Notes: a model not told the origin generated them from the sequence alone. A DNA stretch of 35,222 bases from Bacillota bacterium (GCA_023424785.1 JAFADP010000052.1:1-35222), one strand, 5' to 3'; counted from the stretch's first letter, positions 1 to 7,798 are shown. A program made the numbers and translations.

Positions 1-383
1 TTAATATTCATTTTTGTAAAATCATAAAATTCTTCTTCATCTTCTAAAAAGTAATTAATACCATTAATATATTTTTGTACATAGGATTTTAGTTCATCTT
101 CTAAAATCTCTTTCTTTTCTACAGTAAAATATGCAGCAACCATATTATCTTTACAATAATTATTTTTTGTAGCTTCAAATATATCTACAAGATTTTTATA
201 AACTGCCTGTCCATTTTCGTAACAAAAAAACTCTCTACACTTTTCATAATTATCCGGTCTAAAATAATGAAAGAAATATGGTGGCACTATTTCATATTCA
301 TCACACTCTTGTTGCTCTTCAAAAAGTTCTTTTAATTCTGGCATTTTCTCTAGTATTGATTTCCACTCTTCAGGTATATTCAT
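1..383 (-). CDS. Hypothetical protein, C-terminus cut by window edge
   Basis: An open frame starts at ATG 381-383 and runs off the left edge of the window with no stop, giving 127 codons. A GGAGG ribosome binding site lies 9 bases before the ATG. The protein starts MNIPEEWKSILEKMPELKEL and is acidic, rich in Glu, Tyr and Phe, with no signal peptide or membrane segment. I recognise no domain. It sits about 40 bases after the DUF2262 gene on the same strand and is probably co-transcribed with it. Small acidic proteins of this kind next to DUF2262 proteins sometimes belong to toxin-immunity clusters, but nothing in the visible sequence proves that. Confidence 0.7.
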   Translation of the reverse strand, partial: MNIPEEWKSILEKMPELKELFEEQQECDEYEIVPPYFFHYFRPDNYEKCREFFCYENGQAVYKNLVDIFEATKNNYCKDNMVAAYFTVEKKEILEDELKSYVQKYINGINYFLEDEEEFYDFTKMNI

Positions 384-422
384 TTTATATCCTCCATAAA
401 ATCTTTACTTAAAATTTTTATA

Positions 423-1004
423 TTAACCAGCAAGTCCATTTACTTGTATATTGTGATTTGAATCAATATACAGTTCAATGCTATGTCCTGCAAAATAATC
501 CGGCTCAATATCAATAAATATACTCAGTTCAATATTAAATGTACTGTCTTCTAATTCTTCTACATCTATTCCAATACTATTAAAGTAAAAACCATTACAA
601 AATTGTTCTCTACTTATTGGAACTTCTATATAAATCCCTTCTTCATCTACTCTATATTCTTTTCCATCTATTTCAACAGTATCTAATGATGCCGTCCAAT
701 CATCTGCTAAGTCTAAAAAATCATCTTCTATAATAGCTTCTTCTACGACTTTTTTATTATTATCAAGCCACTGAAGAAGTTTTTTTATATCTTCAAAAAC
801 TTTATTAAATGCATTTTCCTTACTATCATTTTCAGTACCACTTATATCAAAATCTATTCCTATTTCATTAACCATATTACCCCATATTGGTACATCTATA
901 GTATAATCATATACATAACCTTCTTCTTTTTCACACTTCTTAAATGCGCTTTTAGGCAACAGCTCCCAATCAATTTTTTCCAACCCTAAATTACTTTCTC
1001 TCAT
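423..1004 (-). CDS. DUF2262 domain protein
   Basis: This is a 193-residue acidic cytoplasmic protein. The C-terminal half, about residues 85-193, resembles DUF2262. It has a LADDW segment, an EIDGKEYRVDEEG stretch, and near the end the family-typical pattern F-x-GHSIEL followed by a short strand and a final NGLAG. The function of DUF2262 is not established; members are scattered in Firmicutes, often beside other small orphan proteins. The start is supported by a GGGGG ribosome binding site 8 bases before the ATG. The gene lies between the truncated hypothetical (downstream) and a methyltransferase (upstream, 27 bases), so the three may form one transcript. The family call rests on the tail motif and is moderately sure. 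Confidence 0.65.
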   Translation of the reverse strand: MRESNLGLEKIDWELLPKSAFKKCEKEEGYVYDYTIDVPIWGNMVNEIGIDFDISGTENDSKENAFNKVFEDIKKLLQWLDNNKKVVEEAIIEDDFLDLADDWTASLDTVEIDGKEYRVDEEGIYIEVPISREQFCNGFYFNSIGIDVEELEDSTFNIELSIFIDIEPDYFAGHSIELYIDSNHNIQVNGLAG

Positions 1005-1031
1005 AATACAATCCCCCTTTCCAATACCCTT

Positions 1032-1640
1032 CTAATAATATTCTAACTTATATATTAAAAATTTATTTCTAACATCCTTCTCATAATTATCTAATCTTAT
1101 TTCTTTTTTTAATTCAAATAATGTATATTGATCTAGAAAAAACATATATTCATCTGAAGGATAAAACAGTATTATCTCAATACATCTTTTCTTTTCATAA
1201 GCTGATCCAATAATATTGTCTATTACTTTCATAAAAATTTCTACAGAGAAAGGATTAAAAAAATAAAATTTATTATCTGTTATTTTTATTTCATACTTCT
1301 CTGCTAATGTACAAATAAAATTTATTTCTTCTTCACAAACTTTGTTCTTTTTTAAATAACTCTTCTTATTATTAACAGCTTGCTTATATAAATAAGTATT
1401 CATTTCAATTCCAGTAACTTTACATTTAAACAAATAATTCAAATAGAAATTAAGTCTACCCTTTCCACACCCAAAGTCAACTACTGAATCATTACTATTT
1501 AATTTATATTCTTCACATAATTTTTCTAAAGCTTCATACTCTGTTGGCTCATATCTATTATAATGTACACTAGCTTCTTCTAAGTTTTGTTTTCCTGCAG
1601 TTTTAATATTTAGTTTATTTTCATAATATTGTTCTTTCAT
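1032..1640 (-). CDS. Class I SAM-dependent methyltransferase
   Basis: This 202-residue protein has a clear SAM-binding motif I, VVDFGCGKGRLNFYL (about residues 53-67), followed by an acidic residue at the end of strand 2 (TGIEMN, about 76-81). The motif IV region reads FYFFNPFS (about 126-133), so an FFNPF segment replaces the NPPY of N-methyltransferases. The N-terminus carries a tyrosine-rich stretch, ending in YNRYEPTEYEALEKL. This layout fits small stand-alone clostridial methyltransferases of unknown substrate. An AGGA ribosome binding site precedes the ATG. It sits between the DUF2262 gene and a lipoprotein gene, all on the minus strand. I cannot assign the substrate. Confidence 0.8.
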   Translation of the reverse strand: MKEQYYENKLNIKTAGKQNLEEASVHYNRYEPTEYEALEKLCEEYKLNSNDSVVDFGCGKGRLNFYLNYLFKCKVTGIEMNTYLYKQAVNNKKSYLKKNKVCEEEINFICTLAEKYEIKITDNKFYFFNPFSVEIFMKVIDNIIGSAYEKKRCIEIILFYPSDEYMFFLDQYTLFELKKEIRLDNYEKDVRNKFLIYKLEYY

Positions 1641-1668
1641 AACTTTTCCTACTATTTTTTTACTTATA

Positions 1669-2841
1669 CTAATTTAGCAAAGTAATTGTCCCATTTTCTA
1701 AATCTCTATAAAATAATTTATTATTAACGACATATATGCTCCTTTCATATTCTTCACTCATATATTCATTAATTAACTTAAGATTTCCCTTTTCATCAAG
1801 TTCATATACACTAGTAATATATAATTCTTCTGTATATTCTTCATCCTTAACTAAATAAATAGAGTCATCTGTAGCAATAATACTTTCAAACTTTGTATCC
1901 TCTTCTTCATTAAATTTAATTTCTAAGGCCTCATCTTCATCAGTATAAATATTATATATTTTAATACCATCTGAATTAAAATTGAATTTAAATATATATC
2001 CATTATTATAACAATAATATGGATAATCCTCTAATTCTATTATTGATGAATCTTGTAAATTATATGCTATAATTTTTTTGGTATTGTATATTGATTTATA
2101 ATTTTCATCAAGATCAGTAACTTCTATTAATAATAAATTATCATAAACTCCAACATTATATATTAAATTATCAGATAAAGATATAATTTCACTAACTTCA
2201 TTTGTTTTTAAATTCATCTTATTTACAGTATACTTACTAATATAATATCCTCTTTCAAGCATTGTAGTTTCTGCTACTGTCCAAATCATCTCATCATTTA
2301 CAACAAACATTTTAGAATAAATATTTTGAGGTACTTCAAAAAGTACTTCATATTCACTAGATACTTTATTCCATCTTGTTATATATTTACTTTGATTATT
2401 CCAAACAATCATATATAAATATTCATTGTAGTTATTTAAACTTGATATTAACATTCCTTTAGGTTCAACAAATACTGCTTCAACTTTTTCACCATTAAGG
2501 TCACTTTTATATAAAGTAGAATCATTATCATTAGCAAAATAAATATTTTTTTCATCATTTACTAATAATCCATCATTAATAAGTCTTACCTGTCTATTAC
2601 CTAAATCAGACATATTCCAAGAATTGTTTCCTAATTTTACTGATGCTGAATTTGACTTTCTATTAAAAATATTCTTTTTAGTATTAATGTTTTCATCTTT
2701 ACTTTCTGTTTGTTCCTCTGCTAATATTTCGTTAGTATAAGTATTATTTTCACTAATATTATTTTTATTACTATTACCACAAGAAATAAAAGTTGATATT
2801 ACTAAAATACTCCCTACTAAAATGCTTAATCTTTTTTTCAT
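1669..2841 (-). CDS. Predicted lipoprotein, DUF5050-like beta-propeller
   Basis: The start is placed at the second ATG (2839-2841) because the GAGGGGAAG ribosome binding site overlaps an earlier in-frame ATG at 2856. The protein then starts MKKRLSILVGSILVISTF and has a lipobox ending in FISC, so it should be cleaved and lipidated at that cysteine and sit on the outer face of the membrane. After a Ser/Asn/Glu-rich linker, the body is built of repeated beta-strand blocks such as NIYFANDNDSTLYKSDLNGE and SIYLVKDEEYTEELYITSVY, the pattern of DUF5050 propeller-like proteins. Such proteins are thought to bind ligands or protein partners; the ligand is unknown. The DUF5050 link is by pattern only. 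Confidence 0.75.
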   Translation of the reverse strand: MKKRLSILVGSILVISTFISCGNSNKNNISENNTYTNEILAEEQTESKDENINTKKNIFNRKSNSASVKLGNNSWNMSDLGNRQVRLINDGLLVNDEKNIYFANDNDSTLYKSDLNGEKVEAVFVEPKGMLISSLNNYNEYLYMIVWNNQSKYITRWNKVSSEYEVLFEVPQNIYSKMFVVNDEMIWTVAETTMLERGYYISKYTVNKMNLKTNEVSEIISLSDNLIYNVGVYDNLLLIEVTDLDENYKSIYNTKKIIAYNLQDSSIIELEDYPYYCYNNGYIFKFNFNSDGIKIYNIYTDEDEALEIKFNEEEDTKFESIIATDDSIYLVKDEEYTEELYITSVYELDEKGNLKLINEYMSEEYERSIYVVNNKLFYRDLENGTITLLN

Positions 2842-2952
2842 GTTTCTTCCCCTCATTTATCTTATGTTTTGTATATTTTTTGATTATTAATCCTATATAA
2901 GAATTAAATTCCTATAATATTATAACTTAAAATATCCATAATCACTATATTT

Positions 2953-3555
2953 TTAACTTAATATATTAATAATAATACTAACAATCAATAAAACCATATT
3001 TACTGCAGATATAATAATCATATATTTATCCTTGTTTTTGTTATTAATAATTTCTAATTTTTCTTCAGTTGATATTTGGGCATCGGAAATTTTCTTTTGC
3101 ATATCTAAAAGTTTATTTTCTGTATTATTAGAAATTTCTTTAATATAATTTTTTTCACTTTCACTTATTAAATTAATTTTTTCCTGTAACTCTTCAAATT
3201 TTTTATTAGTAACTTCATTATTTTCTAAAATAAGTTTTTTTATTTCATCTAAAAGGAAATTTACCGAACATACTATTTTATCATCAAAATTCTTAATAAT
3301 ATCCTCTAACTCTTTAAAATGTTCATTAGAGGTTTGAGAAAATCCATTATTTTTTTCATTTGATTTATTAATATTATCCTTAAACTCATCTGTAGATTTT
3401 TTCATATTTTTAATTTCTTGCTCTAATTTTTCTTTAAATATAGAAAAAATATCATCTAATTGCTCATCTAAATTAATATCTAAATCTTCTTGAAAAATCT
3501 TTGTACTTTTATTTATATTTTCAATTATTTTTCTTATTTCCTCTGATATATTCAT
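2953..3555 (-). CDS. Coiled-coil protein with C-terminal membrane anchor
   Basis: A 200-residue protein made almost entirely of charged heptad-like helices rich in Lys, Glu, Asn and Ile (about 1-175), followed by one hydrophobic segment at the extreme C-terminus (about 177-199, YMIIISAVNMVLLIVSIIIN). There is no signal peptide, so it is predicted to be tail-anchored with the coiled coil in the cytoplasm. Its first 35 bases overlap the end of the upstream methyltransferase gene in another frame, which suggests translational coupling; a GGGGAGAGG ribosome binding site precedes the ATG. There is no known family that I can name. The architecture resembles tail-anchored scaffolds or methyl-accepting-like coiled coils, but no signalling domain is present. 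Confidence 0.7.
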   Translation of the reverse strand: MNISEEIRKIIENINKSTKIFQEDLDINLDEQLDDIFSIFKEKLEQEIKNMKKSTDEFKDNINKSNEKNNGFSQTSNEHFKELEDIIKNFDDKIVCSVNFLLDEIKKLILENNEVTNKKFEELQEKINLISESEKNYIKEISNNTENKLLDMQKKISDAQISTEEKLEIINNKNKDKYMIIISAVNMVLLIVSIIINILS

Positions 3556-4183
3556 ACTTACCTCTCCCCTTTAAAGCTCTAATAATAAATACTCTGCTAT
3601 AGTCACACTGCTCTATATCTTCAATTTCTAAATCTTTTTCACTAAAGTACTTATTAAAATCTTTTTGAATAAATTCCTTAAATCCTTTTGGTTCTAACAA
3701 CAAAATAGGCAAAAATATAATATTTTTTAATAAAGTATTTGGTTTTTCCCACTCTAAAACTAAAATTCTCCCATTAGGCTTTAGAACTCTTTTTGCTTCA
3801 TTCAATATATTAGATGCAAGTTTATCATCAATTTCATGTAACACTAATGATACTATTACAATATCAAATGTTTCTCTTTCAAATTTTATATTTGTTGCAT
3901 CCATAATATAATTTTTTATATTATTAATATTTTTCTTTAGAATTTTCTTATCTGCTATTTTTAACATTTCTTTTGATATATCAATTCCATATAGTTGTGC
4001 TTCTTTCCTCTTTTCTGCTATCAATATATTATTTGTTGCAGTACCTGTACAAATATCTAAAACTTTAACTTTACCTTCTGGAATATGCTTTATCATAGCT
4101 TCTCTAGGACTTCTTTCTTTTTTTCTAAAATATAAAACTTCTAATAAATCATAAACCTTTGAAATTGCACTATACATCCACAT
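3521..4183 (-). CDS. UbiE/COQ5-type class I SAM methyltransferase
   Basis: A 220-residue methyltransferase. Motif I is VKVLDICTGTATNNILIA (about 39-56), the strand-2 acidic residue is in LYGIDISKEML, and the post-motif region has FDIVIVSLVLHEI and AKRVLKPNGRILVLEWEKP, typical of the Methyltransf_11/25 group that includes UbiE and MenG. No quinone pathway gene is nearby, so the substrate is unknown. Two starts are possible: ATG 4181-4183 or ATG 4175-4177, with AAAGGTGAGGGG in front of both. The gene begins 30 bases after the edge of repeat copy A, so any promoter must lie in that short gap, inside the repeat or upstream of it. Its 3' end overlaps the coiled-coil gene. Confidence 0.85.
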   Translation of the reverse strand: MWMYSAISKVYDLLEVLYFRKKERSPREAMIKHIPEGKVKVLDICTGTATNNILIAEKRKEAQLYGIDISKEMLKIADKKILKKNINNIKNYIMDATNIKFERETFDIVIVSLVLHEIDDKLASNILNEAKRVLKPNGRILVLEWEKPNTLLKNIIFLPILLLEPKGFKEFIQKDFNKYFSEKDLEIEDIEQCDYSRVFIIRALKGRGKYEYIRGNKKNN

Positions 4184-4213
4184 ATTCCCCTCACCTTTAC
4201 TTTCTCATCTTAT

Positions 4214-4346
4214 ATAAAACGAAACTTATTCAGTAGGAGTTTTTATCTCCTACTGAATTTAGCTGATTTAATCTAGGGTCGTGTCCGTTGTTAGCTCCCT
4301 GTTATATAGAACAAGGGAGTGTTACAACGGCTAGACATCAGATAAA
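4214..4346 (-). repeat. 133-bp structured repeat, copy A
   Basis: Read on the minus strand this begins TTTATCTGATGTCTAG and ends CGTTTTAT. It matches copies B and C over exactly 133 bases with no gaps; A differs from B at 3 positions and from C at 2. Hairpin 1 (4285-4330) has an outer 7-bp stem CCGTTGT/ACAACGG, an internal loop, and an inner stem CTCCCT-GTT/AAC-AGGGAG with one bulged T and loop CTATAT. Hairpin 2 (4228-4258) is a perfect 12-bp stem ATTCAGTAGGAG/CTCCTACTGAAT with loop ATAAAAA. The left end contains the TGA stop codon of the ICMT-like gene. No ORF or terminal inverted repeat is present. Confidence 0.97.
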
Positions 4347-4925
4347 TAAAAAATATCTTCCTGTCTTTTTTCTATAGTCCTCATATTGTTCTCCAAATAC
4401 TTTTATTAAATATTTTTCTTCTTGTAGTATTTGTAGGTGTAACATAGTTATTGCAAAAGTAGTTGCTATTAATAGAATAATATTAGGAAATGCCAACAAA
4501 ATCCCTATATATACTAAGTCAAATCCTAAAAATGCTGGATTTCTACTTATTTTATATATACCTTTTGTTATTATTTTTGTTTCATCCTCTTGAGGTACTC
4601 CAGCTCTCCAGCTATTACCCATAGTTATCATTGCAGTAATAAAAACTACTACTCCTATTACTCCAATAACTAAAGAAACTTTTGCAACATTTTCTGATAA
4701 TAAATAACGTGTATTTAAAATTATACTTATGATTTCTATAGGAACAATTATAAAACTTGAAACTCTAAGAAAATTTTCAACTTTAATAGTTTCCTTACTC
4801 TTATTTTCCCCCTTTCCCAATTGATTTGTTTGTATTCCTTGTTTTTTTTGTAACATCATTTTTATTAAATATGCAAAATAAAATAAAAAAACAATTACAA
4901 TCCCACTAATTTGATATTTATTCAT
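4338..4925 (-). CDS. ICMT-family membrane methyltransferase
   Basis: The start is set at ATG 4923-4925 because an earlier in-frame ATG overlaps the GGGAGG ribosome binding site; this gives 195 residues. There are about four to five membrane segments. The C-terminal half has the isoprenylcysteine carboxyl methyltransferase/phospholipid methyltransferase signature: KISRNPAFLGFDLVYIG, then a hydrophobic helix, then QEEKYLIKVFGEQYEDYRKK. Bacterial members methylate lipid-linked or small substrates at the membrane with SAM; the substrate here is unknown. The last three codons (Phe-Ile-stop) fall within or against the edge of repeat copy A, and the TGA stop is part of the repeat. It has its own promoter (4971-5000) and a palindrome just upstream of the start. 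Confidence 0.85.
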   Translation of the reverse strand: MNKYQISGIVIVFLFYFAYLIKMMLQKKQGIQTNQLGKGENKSKETIKVENFLRVSSFIIVPIEIISIILNTRYLLSENVAKVSLVIGVIGVVVFITAMITMGNSWRAGVPQEDETKIITKGIYKISRNPAFLGFDLVYIGILLAFPNIILLIATTFAITMLHLQILQEEKYLIKVFGEQYEDYRKKTGRYFLFI

Positions 4926-4940
4926 TATTATTCCTCCCTT

Positions 4941-4962
4941 CATATGAATACTTGTTCATATG
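4941..4962. promoter_or_regulatory. Palindromic operator candidate
   Basis: CATATGAA-TACTTG-TTCATATG is an exact 8-bp inverted repeat with a 6-bp centre. It lies between the -10 box and the ribosome binding site of the ICMT-like gene, starting roughly where transcription would begin. Position and symmetry fit a dimeric repressor such as a TetR or MarR family protein. No such regulator is encoded in the window. Confidence 0.6.
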
Positions 4963-4970
4963 TTAACATA

Positions 4971-5000
4971 ATTATATATGGTTATATATTCCATTGTCAA
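4971..5000 (-). promoter_or_regulatory. Sigma-A promoter of the ICMT-like gene
   Basis: On the minus strand the -35 box TTGACA (4995-5000) and the -10 box TATAAT (4971-4976) are both perfect matches, separated by 18 bases. It drives the ICMT-like gene through the palindrome at 4941-4962. Confidence 0.8.
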
Positions 5001-5057
5001 TAATATAATTTTATTTTTATCTTTTAATTATTAAATATTATTCCTACATTTCTACCA

Positions 5058-5080
5058 TACTAATATTAAAAATATTAGTA
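5058..5080. promoter_or_regulatory. 10-bp perfect inverted repeat before the HdeD-like gene
   Basis: TACTAATATT-AAA-AATATTAGTA is an exact palindrome ending directly before the AAGGATGAT ribosome binding region of the HdeD-like gene. It can be an operator or an mRNA hairpin that limits ribosome access. The AT-only stem would be weak as RNA, so an operator is slightly more likely. Confidence 0.5.
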
Positions 5081-5096
5081 AAGGATGATATTTATT

Positions 5097-5591
5097 ATGA
5101 AGAGTTGGTTTGAAAAACTATTTATTATTGAAGGTATTCTTTTTGCAATAATAGGAATATTCTTTTTTATTAATCCATTTAGATCTCTAGTTTCTCTTAT
5201 AAATATTTGTGCTTATTTACTTATTGCAATAGGTATTTTTACTATTGTTAGAGCATTTTATAGCTCTAATAAGTTAATGCTAATTTTAAGTGGTATTTTA
5301 TCAATTATTTTTGGTATTGTTTTGTTAATGACTCCATTTGAAACTATTGATCTTTTAGTTCTTTTCTTTGGAGTATGGTGTTTAGTTAGAGGACTTTATC
5401 TTTTAATAATTACTATAAAGTACAAAAATTTTGGAATTAACTTTAGTACTTTATACACAATAATATTAATAATTTTAGGAATTTTAATATTATATAATCC
5501 TTTTGCAGCAGTTTTATCTTCTCCTTATTTTGTAGGAACTTACTTTATAGTAACTGCTATAAGTGAAATTTACTTAGGTTTTACAATGTAA
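5097..5591 (+). CDS. HdeD/DUF308-like membrane protein
   Basis: The start is placed at ATG 5097 because an earlier in-frame ATG at 5085 is inside the AAAGGATG ribosome binding region; this gives 164 residues. There are six hydrophobic segments in three pairs, with the repeated pattern of a hydrophobic stretch, NPF or TPF, and a second stretch (INPFRSLVSLI, MTPFETIDLLV, YNPFAAVLSS). That threefold repeat is the hallmark of the DUF308/HdeD family of small inner membrane proteins; E. coli HdeD is linked to acid resistance, but the molecular function is not known. It is divergent from the ICMT-like gene and followed by its own terminator at 5625. Confidence 0.85.
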   Translation: MKSWFEKLFIIEGILFAIIGIFFFINPFRSLVSLINICAYLLIAIGIFTIVRAFYSSNKLMLILSGILSIIFGIVLLMTPFETIDLLVLFFGVWCLVRGLYLLIITIKYKNFGINFSTLYTIILIILGILILYNPFAAVLSSPYFVGTYFIVTAISEIYLGFTM

Positions 5592-5624
5592 ACTTAATTA
5601 TATTATGTATATTTATCCCATACT

Positions 5625-5656
5625 AAAAGGAAGTTCAAATATGAACTTCCTTTTCT
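5625..5656 (+). terminator. Rho-independent terminator after the HdeD-like gene
   Basis: AAAAGGAAGTTC-AAATAT-GAACTTCCTTTT is a perfect 12-bp stem with a T-rich 3' side, 33 bases after the stop codon. The A-rich 5' side also lets it work from the opposite strand. Confidence 0.85.
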
Positions 5657-5695
5657 CTTATTTTTAAATTATTATAATTTTACTTTCTTCTAAAT

Positions 5696-5828
5696 TTTAT
5701 CTGATGTCTAGCCGTTGTAACACTCCCTTGTTCTATATAACAGGGAGCTAACAACGGACACAACCCTAGATTAACTCAGCTGAATTCAGTAGGAGATAAA
5801 AACTCCTACTGAATAAGTTTCGTTTTAT
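5696..5828 (+). repeat. 133-bp structured repeat, copy B
   Basis: This is the plus-strand copy, with TTTATCTGATG at the left and CGTTTTAT at the right. Hairpin 1 is at 5712-5757 and hairpin 2 at 5784-5814, both with stems identical to copies A and C. Compared with the other copies it has A instead of G at repeat position 67 and G instead of A at position 87, both in the unpaired linker. It is in inverted orientation relative to copy A, with 1349 bases between them. Confidence 0.97.
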
Positions 5829-5859
5829 GTGTTTTAGAGATGTAACTTTTTATATATTT

Positions 5860-5893
5860 AAATCATATTTTAACGTATATGAAAATATGATTT
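5860..5893 (+). promoter_or_regulatory. 12-bp inverted repeat in the asnB leader
   Basis: AAATCATATTTT and AAAATATGATTT form a perfect 12-bp stem around a 10-base loop, ending 26 bases before the asnB ATG. It could be an operator or a leader hairpin. There is no run of T directly after a GC-rich stem, so it is not a normal terminator, and no T-box features are present. Confidence 0.5.
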
Positions 5894-5919
5894 TATGAAG
5901 TTGTAAAGAAGGTAATTTT

Positions 5920-7761
5920 ATGTGTGGTTTTGTTGGAATTGTTAACTTTAAAAAAGATCTAACAAACGATAAAGATATACTTTTAAACATGGAAAATACT
6001 TTGGCTTTAAGAGGTCCTGATGAAAAAGGTACTTATGTTTCTAATAATGTACTTTTAGGACACAGAAGATTAATAGTTGTTGACCCAGTTGGTGGAAAAC
6101 AACCTATGATAAAAAAATTTGAAAATAATGAATATGTCCTAGTTTATAATGGTGAATTATACAATACTGAAGATATTAGAAAAGATTTAATTGAAAAAGG
6201 CTTTAAATTTAACTCATACTCTGATACAGAAGTATTACTAACTTCTTATATTTGCTATGGTGAAGAGTGTGTTAAAAAACTTAATGGAATTTTTGCATTT
6301 GCTGTCTATAACAAAAATAAAAACAATCTTTTCTTAGCTAGAGACCCTATGGGGGTAAAACCTTTATTCTATACTGTTAAGAATAATAACTTTATTTTTG
6401 GTTCTGAAATAAAAGCATTACTTGCTCACCCTGAAGTAGATGCTGTAATTGATAGAGATGGTATTACAGAGTTATTTTCTTTAGGTCCTGCAAGAGTTCC
6501 TGGTAGTGGAATATATAAAAATATAAAAGAACTTCCTCCAGCATACTCTATGGTATTGAATGAAGATTCTATGTATTTTAATGAATATTGGAAAGTTGAA
6601 GCTGTAGAAAATACTGAAAGTGAAGACGAAATTGTAGAGCATACAAGAAGTTTATTAACTGATGCTATAACAAGGCAATTAGTTGGTGATGTTCCTTTAT
6701 GTACATTCCTATCTGGTGGTTTAGATTCTTCTGCTATATCTGCAATAGTTGCAAATGAATATAAAAAGAAAAATAAACAATTAACAACTTACTCCATTGA
6801 TTATGAAGATAATGATAAATTCTTTAAAACCTCATTATATCAACCAACTTCTGATGAGTATTGGGCTGAAGAAATGAGTAAGTTTATTAATTCTAATCAT
6901 AGAAAAGTTTTATTAAATCATAAAAATCTTGCTTATGCATTATATAATGCTGTAGAAGCTAACGATTTACCTGGTATGGCTGATATAGATTCTTCTTTGT
7001 ATCTATTTTGCAAGGATGTTAGAAAAGACTTTGTTATTGCTTTATCTGGTGAATGTGCAGATGAACTTTTTGGTGGATATCCATGGTTTGTTAGAGATGA
7101 ACTAAAATATGCAGATACTTTCCCATGGTCTAGATTTATTAAGGATAGATTATCTATATTAAGCCCTGACTTACAAAACTTAAAAATAGAAGAATTCTCA
7201 CAATCTATGTATTATGATACTTTAAAGCAAGTTCCTCACGTACCTGGTGAAGATAAAGAGAATTATAGAATGAGAGAGCTTTATTATTTAAATTTAAAAT
7301 GGTTTATGATAACCTTATTAAATCGTAAAGATAGGATGAGTATGGCAAATAGCTTAGAGGTAAGAGTTCCATTTGCAGATATAAGACTAGCTCAATATGC
7401 ATTTAATATACCAAGTGAAATTAAATTACTACATGGAAGAGAAAAAGGACTATTAAGAAAGGCTCTTGAAGATGTACTTCCTAGAGATATAATTTATAGA
7501 AAAAAGAGTCCTTATCCAAAAACTCATAATCCAATTTATACTGAAATAGTATGTTCAACCATGAAAGATATATTAAATAATAAGACTTCTCCAATACTTT
7601 CAATAATAGATAAAAATAAAGTTAAAGAAATAGTTGAAAGTAAAGGTAGTGCTTATAAGGTGCCTTGGTATGGTCAATTAATGACAGGCCCTCAATTAAT
7701 AGCATATTTGATTCAAGTTAATTACTGGCTTGATAAATACAATGTTAATATTGAAATATAA
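5920..7761 (+). CDS. asnB: Asparagine synthetase B, glutamine-hydrolysing
   Basis: This converts aspartate, glutamine and ATP to asparagine. It has 613 residues, the full family length. The start MCGFVGI places Cys2 as the N-terminal nucleophile of the class II glutaminase domain (about 2-190), with R49 and the NGELYN segment (78-83) for glutamine binding and RDPMGVKPLFY (141-151). The synthetase domain has the pyrophosphate loop SGGLDSS at 265-271 and SGECADELFGGYPWF near 360-380. An AAAGAAGG ribosome binding site precedes ATG. The gene stands alone between repeat copy B and a strong terminator, so it is probably monocistronic. The specific promoter is unclear. Related asnB-like enzymes can modify cell-wall or surface molecules, but the full catalytic set here favours true asparagine synthesis. 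Confidence 0.95.
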   Translation: MCGFVGIVNFKKDLTNDKDILLNMENTLALRGPDEKGTYVSNNVLLGHRRLIVVDPVGGKQPMIKKFENNEYVLVYNGELYNTEDIRKDLIEKGFKFNSYSDTEVLLTSYICYGEECVKKLNGIFAFAVYNKNKNNLFLARDPMGVKPLFYTVKNNNFIFGSEIKALLAHPEVDAVIDRDGITELFSLGPARVPGSGIYKNIKELPPAYSMVLNEDSMYFNEYWKVEAVENTESEDEIVEHTRSLLTDAITRQLVGDVPLCTFLSGGLDSSAISAIVANEYKKKNKQLTTYSIDYEDNDKFFKTSLYQPTSDEYWAEEMSKFINSNHRKVLLNHKNLAYALYNAVEANDLPGMADIDSSLYLFCKDVRKDFVIALSGECADELFGGYPWFVRDELKYADTFPWSRFIKDRLSILSPDLQNLKIEEFSQSMYYDTLKQVPHVPGEDKENYRMRELYYLNLKWFMITLLNRKDRMSMANSLEVRVPFADIRLAQYAFNIPSEIKLLHGREKGLLRKALEDVLPRDIIYRKKSPYPKTHNPIYTEIVCSTMKDILNNKTSPILSIIDKNKVKEIVESKGSAYKVPWYGQLMTGPQLIAYLIQVNYWLDKYNVNIEI

Positions 7762-7765
7762 CATT

Positions 7766-7798
7766 AAAAACGCTACCTTAATTAAGATAGCGTTTTTT
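7766..7798. terminator. Bidirectional terminator asnB / Nudix-like gene
   Basis: AACGCTA-C-CTTAATTAAG-A-TAGCGTT followed by TTTTTT forms a stable hairpin between two convergent genes. The A-run on its left side gives a T-tail on the minus strand too. Confidence 0.85.

Larger units (their letters stand above)
5592..5919. other. 328-base gap without a coding gene
   Basis: This spacer between the HdeD-like gene and asnB holds, in order, a rho-independent terminator (5625-5656), repeat copy B (5696-5828), and a 12-bp AT-rich inverted repeat (5860-5893) just before the asnB ribosome binding site. No clear sigma-A promoter for asnB is visible between the repeat and the start codon. Confidence 0.7.

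Noticed and set aside
4214..5828. The 133-bp repeats as a CRISPR array
   Set aside because: The copies are far apart, inverted in one case, much longer than CRISPR repeats, and have no regular spacers or cas genes.
5829..5919. T-box leader or riboswitch before asnB
   Set aside because: The space is only 91 bases and has only an AT-rich hairpin; the T-box specifier and antiterminator elements are absent.
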